From the NCBI GenBank assembly GCA_031279715.1, contig JAITHY010000132.1, positions 1 through 6,061 on the forward strand: a stretch of DNA of 6,061 nucleotides, in the 5' to 3' direction. The first letter of the stretch is position 1; every line of letters starts with the position of its first letter. The stretch is from Verrucomicrobiales bacterium. GTDB taxonomy: Bacteria > Verrucomicrobiota > Verrucomicrobiia > Methylacidiphilales > JAAUTS01. This document shows positions 5,837 to 6,061 of this stretch, one piece after another. The notes beneath the pieces were generated by a model. It was not told the origin of the DNA, did not search any database, and saw only the letters and a list, made by a program, of their open reading frames with translations. The translations under genes and the position numbers were made by a program.

Positions 5837-5857
5837 GTTGGCTAAAAATAGGCCAAC
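5837..5857. repeat. Small inverted repeat upstream of exbB
   Basis: GTTGGC (5837-5842) and GCCAAC (5852-5857) form a perfect 6-base inverted repeat around a 9-base AT-rich centre, only 5 bases upstream of the exbB start. The position suits an operator or a leader hairpin. The arms are short enough to arise by chance, and no convincing -35/-10 pair was found here. Confidence 0.25.
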
Positions 5858-5903
5858 AGAATATTTTTACCAGCACGATTATCCATCGCGACTGGCCCTA
5901 ATG

Positions 5904-6061
5904 TCACACCCGCTGAGGATGACGGAACTTCCGAAGCACGGCCACGGCCAGCAACCCCAGCCCCAGCAAGCCATAGGTGGCCGGCTCTGGAATCAGCAGA
6001 TACTTTTGCATCTCCAAGGCAAACGCCTCGCCCAGTTGTTGTTGCCCGATGGCGTCCCAAT
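5904..6061 (-). CDS. C-terminus of a PEP-CTERM exported protein (5' part beyond window)
   Basis: The last 51 residues of a gene entering from the right edge, ending at TGA 5904-5906. The tail has the tripartite PEP-CTERM sorting signal: IPEPATYGLLG, a hydrophobic helix (LLGLGLLAVAVL), and a basic end (RKFRHPQRV). The family is known for Sec-exported proteins of exopolysaccharide-producing Gram-negative bacteria, recognised and cleaved by an exosortase. The mature domain is outside the window, so its function is unknown; the visible stretch before the signal (WDAIGQQQLGEAFALEMQKYLL) shows no recognisable domain. It points the same way as exbB but is separated from it by 72 bases. Confidence 0.85.
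   Translation of the reverse strand, partial: WDAIGQQQLGEAFALEMQKYLLIPEPATYGLLGLGLLAVAVLRKFRHPQRV

Noticed and set aside
4902..5837. Plus-strand His/Arg/Gln-rich frames opposite exbD and exbB
   Set aside because: They are antisense to membrane proteins with clear family signatures; their composition is simply the complement of hydrophobic codons.
5832..5876. Earlier ATG for exbB
   Set aside because: It adds MLVKIFCWPIFSQLF, which is not typical and overlaps an inverted repeat in the AT-rich leader; MEIIRNIAKFF at 5831 is a normal ExbB start.
5842..6060. 72-codon minus-strand frame covering the exbB upstream region
   Set aside because: It overlaps in another frame the PEP-CTERM tail, which has a recognisable tripartite signal; this frame has none.

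Overview
The window reads as a chromosomal segment of a fairly GC-rich, Gram-negative-type bacterium. An ExbB/ExbD proton-channel pair implies an outer membrane. A PEP-CTERM sorting tail at the right edge, mostly absent Shine-Dalgarno sequences and the overall gene content fit best with the Verrucomicrobiota or a related Planctomycetota-Verrucomicrobiota-Chlamydiota lineage. That placement is inference from gene types, not a database result.

Left third (1-2415, minus strand): a compact four-gene sulfur operon, transcribed right to left. It encodes a ThiS/MoaD-like sulfur-carrier protein, a MoeB/ThiF-type E1 adenylyltransferase, a JAMM/M67 metalloprotease, and the N-terminal 323 residues of a siroheme nitrite/sulfite reductase that runs off the window. 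Consecutive genes overlap by 4, 17 and 4 bases, so translation is probably coupled. The carrier ends GGGQ rather than GG, so a protease is needed to expose the reactive glycine, and the JAMM protein beside it is the natural candidate. The set looks like a dedicated protein-thiocarboxylate route from sulfite/sulfide to cysteine or homocysteine (CysO/Mec- or Hcy-like), not ordinary thiamine synthesis. A good sigma70-type promoter lies just upstream of the carrier gene.

Middle (2501-4412, plus strand): trigger factor (tig) followed one base later by clpP, both apparently intact, with all ClpP catalytic residues present. A 9-bp inverted repeat places the tig start codon in a possible stem. Four bases after clpP begins the wreck of a penicillin-binding protein 1C gene (pbpC). 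It keeps its membrane anchor and the start of its glycosyltransferase domain, but it has a frameshift, a nonsense codon and an abrupt end exactly at the stop codon of the converging exbD.

Right third (4779-6061, minus strand): exbB-exbD (proton-motive-force-driven MotA/TolQ and TolR family pair), directly abutting, and the last 51 residues of a PEP-CTERM exported protein.

The most striking unexplained signal is not a gene. The 11-mer CGCTGACNGTG (usually followed by A or C) occurs 14 times, on both strands and in four different codon phases, and its core GCTGAC occurs 29 times where about four are expected. This is the behaviour of a genome-wide DNA-level signal, such as an uptake sequence, a HIP1-like element or a recombination/segregation motif, superimposed on the coding sequence.
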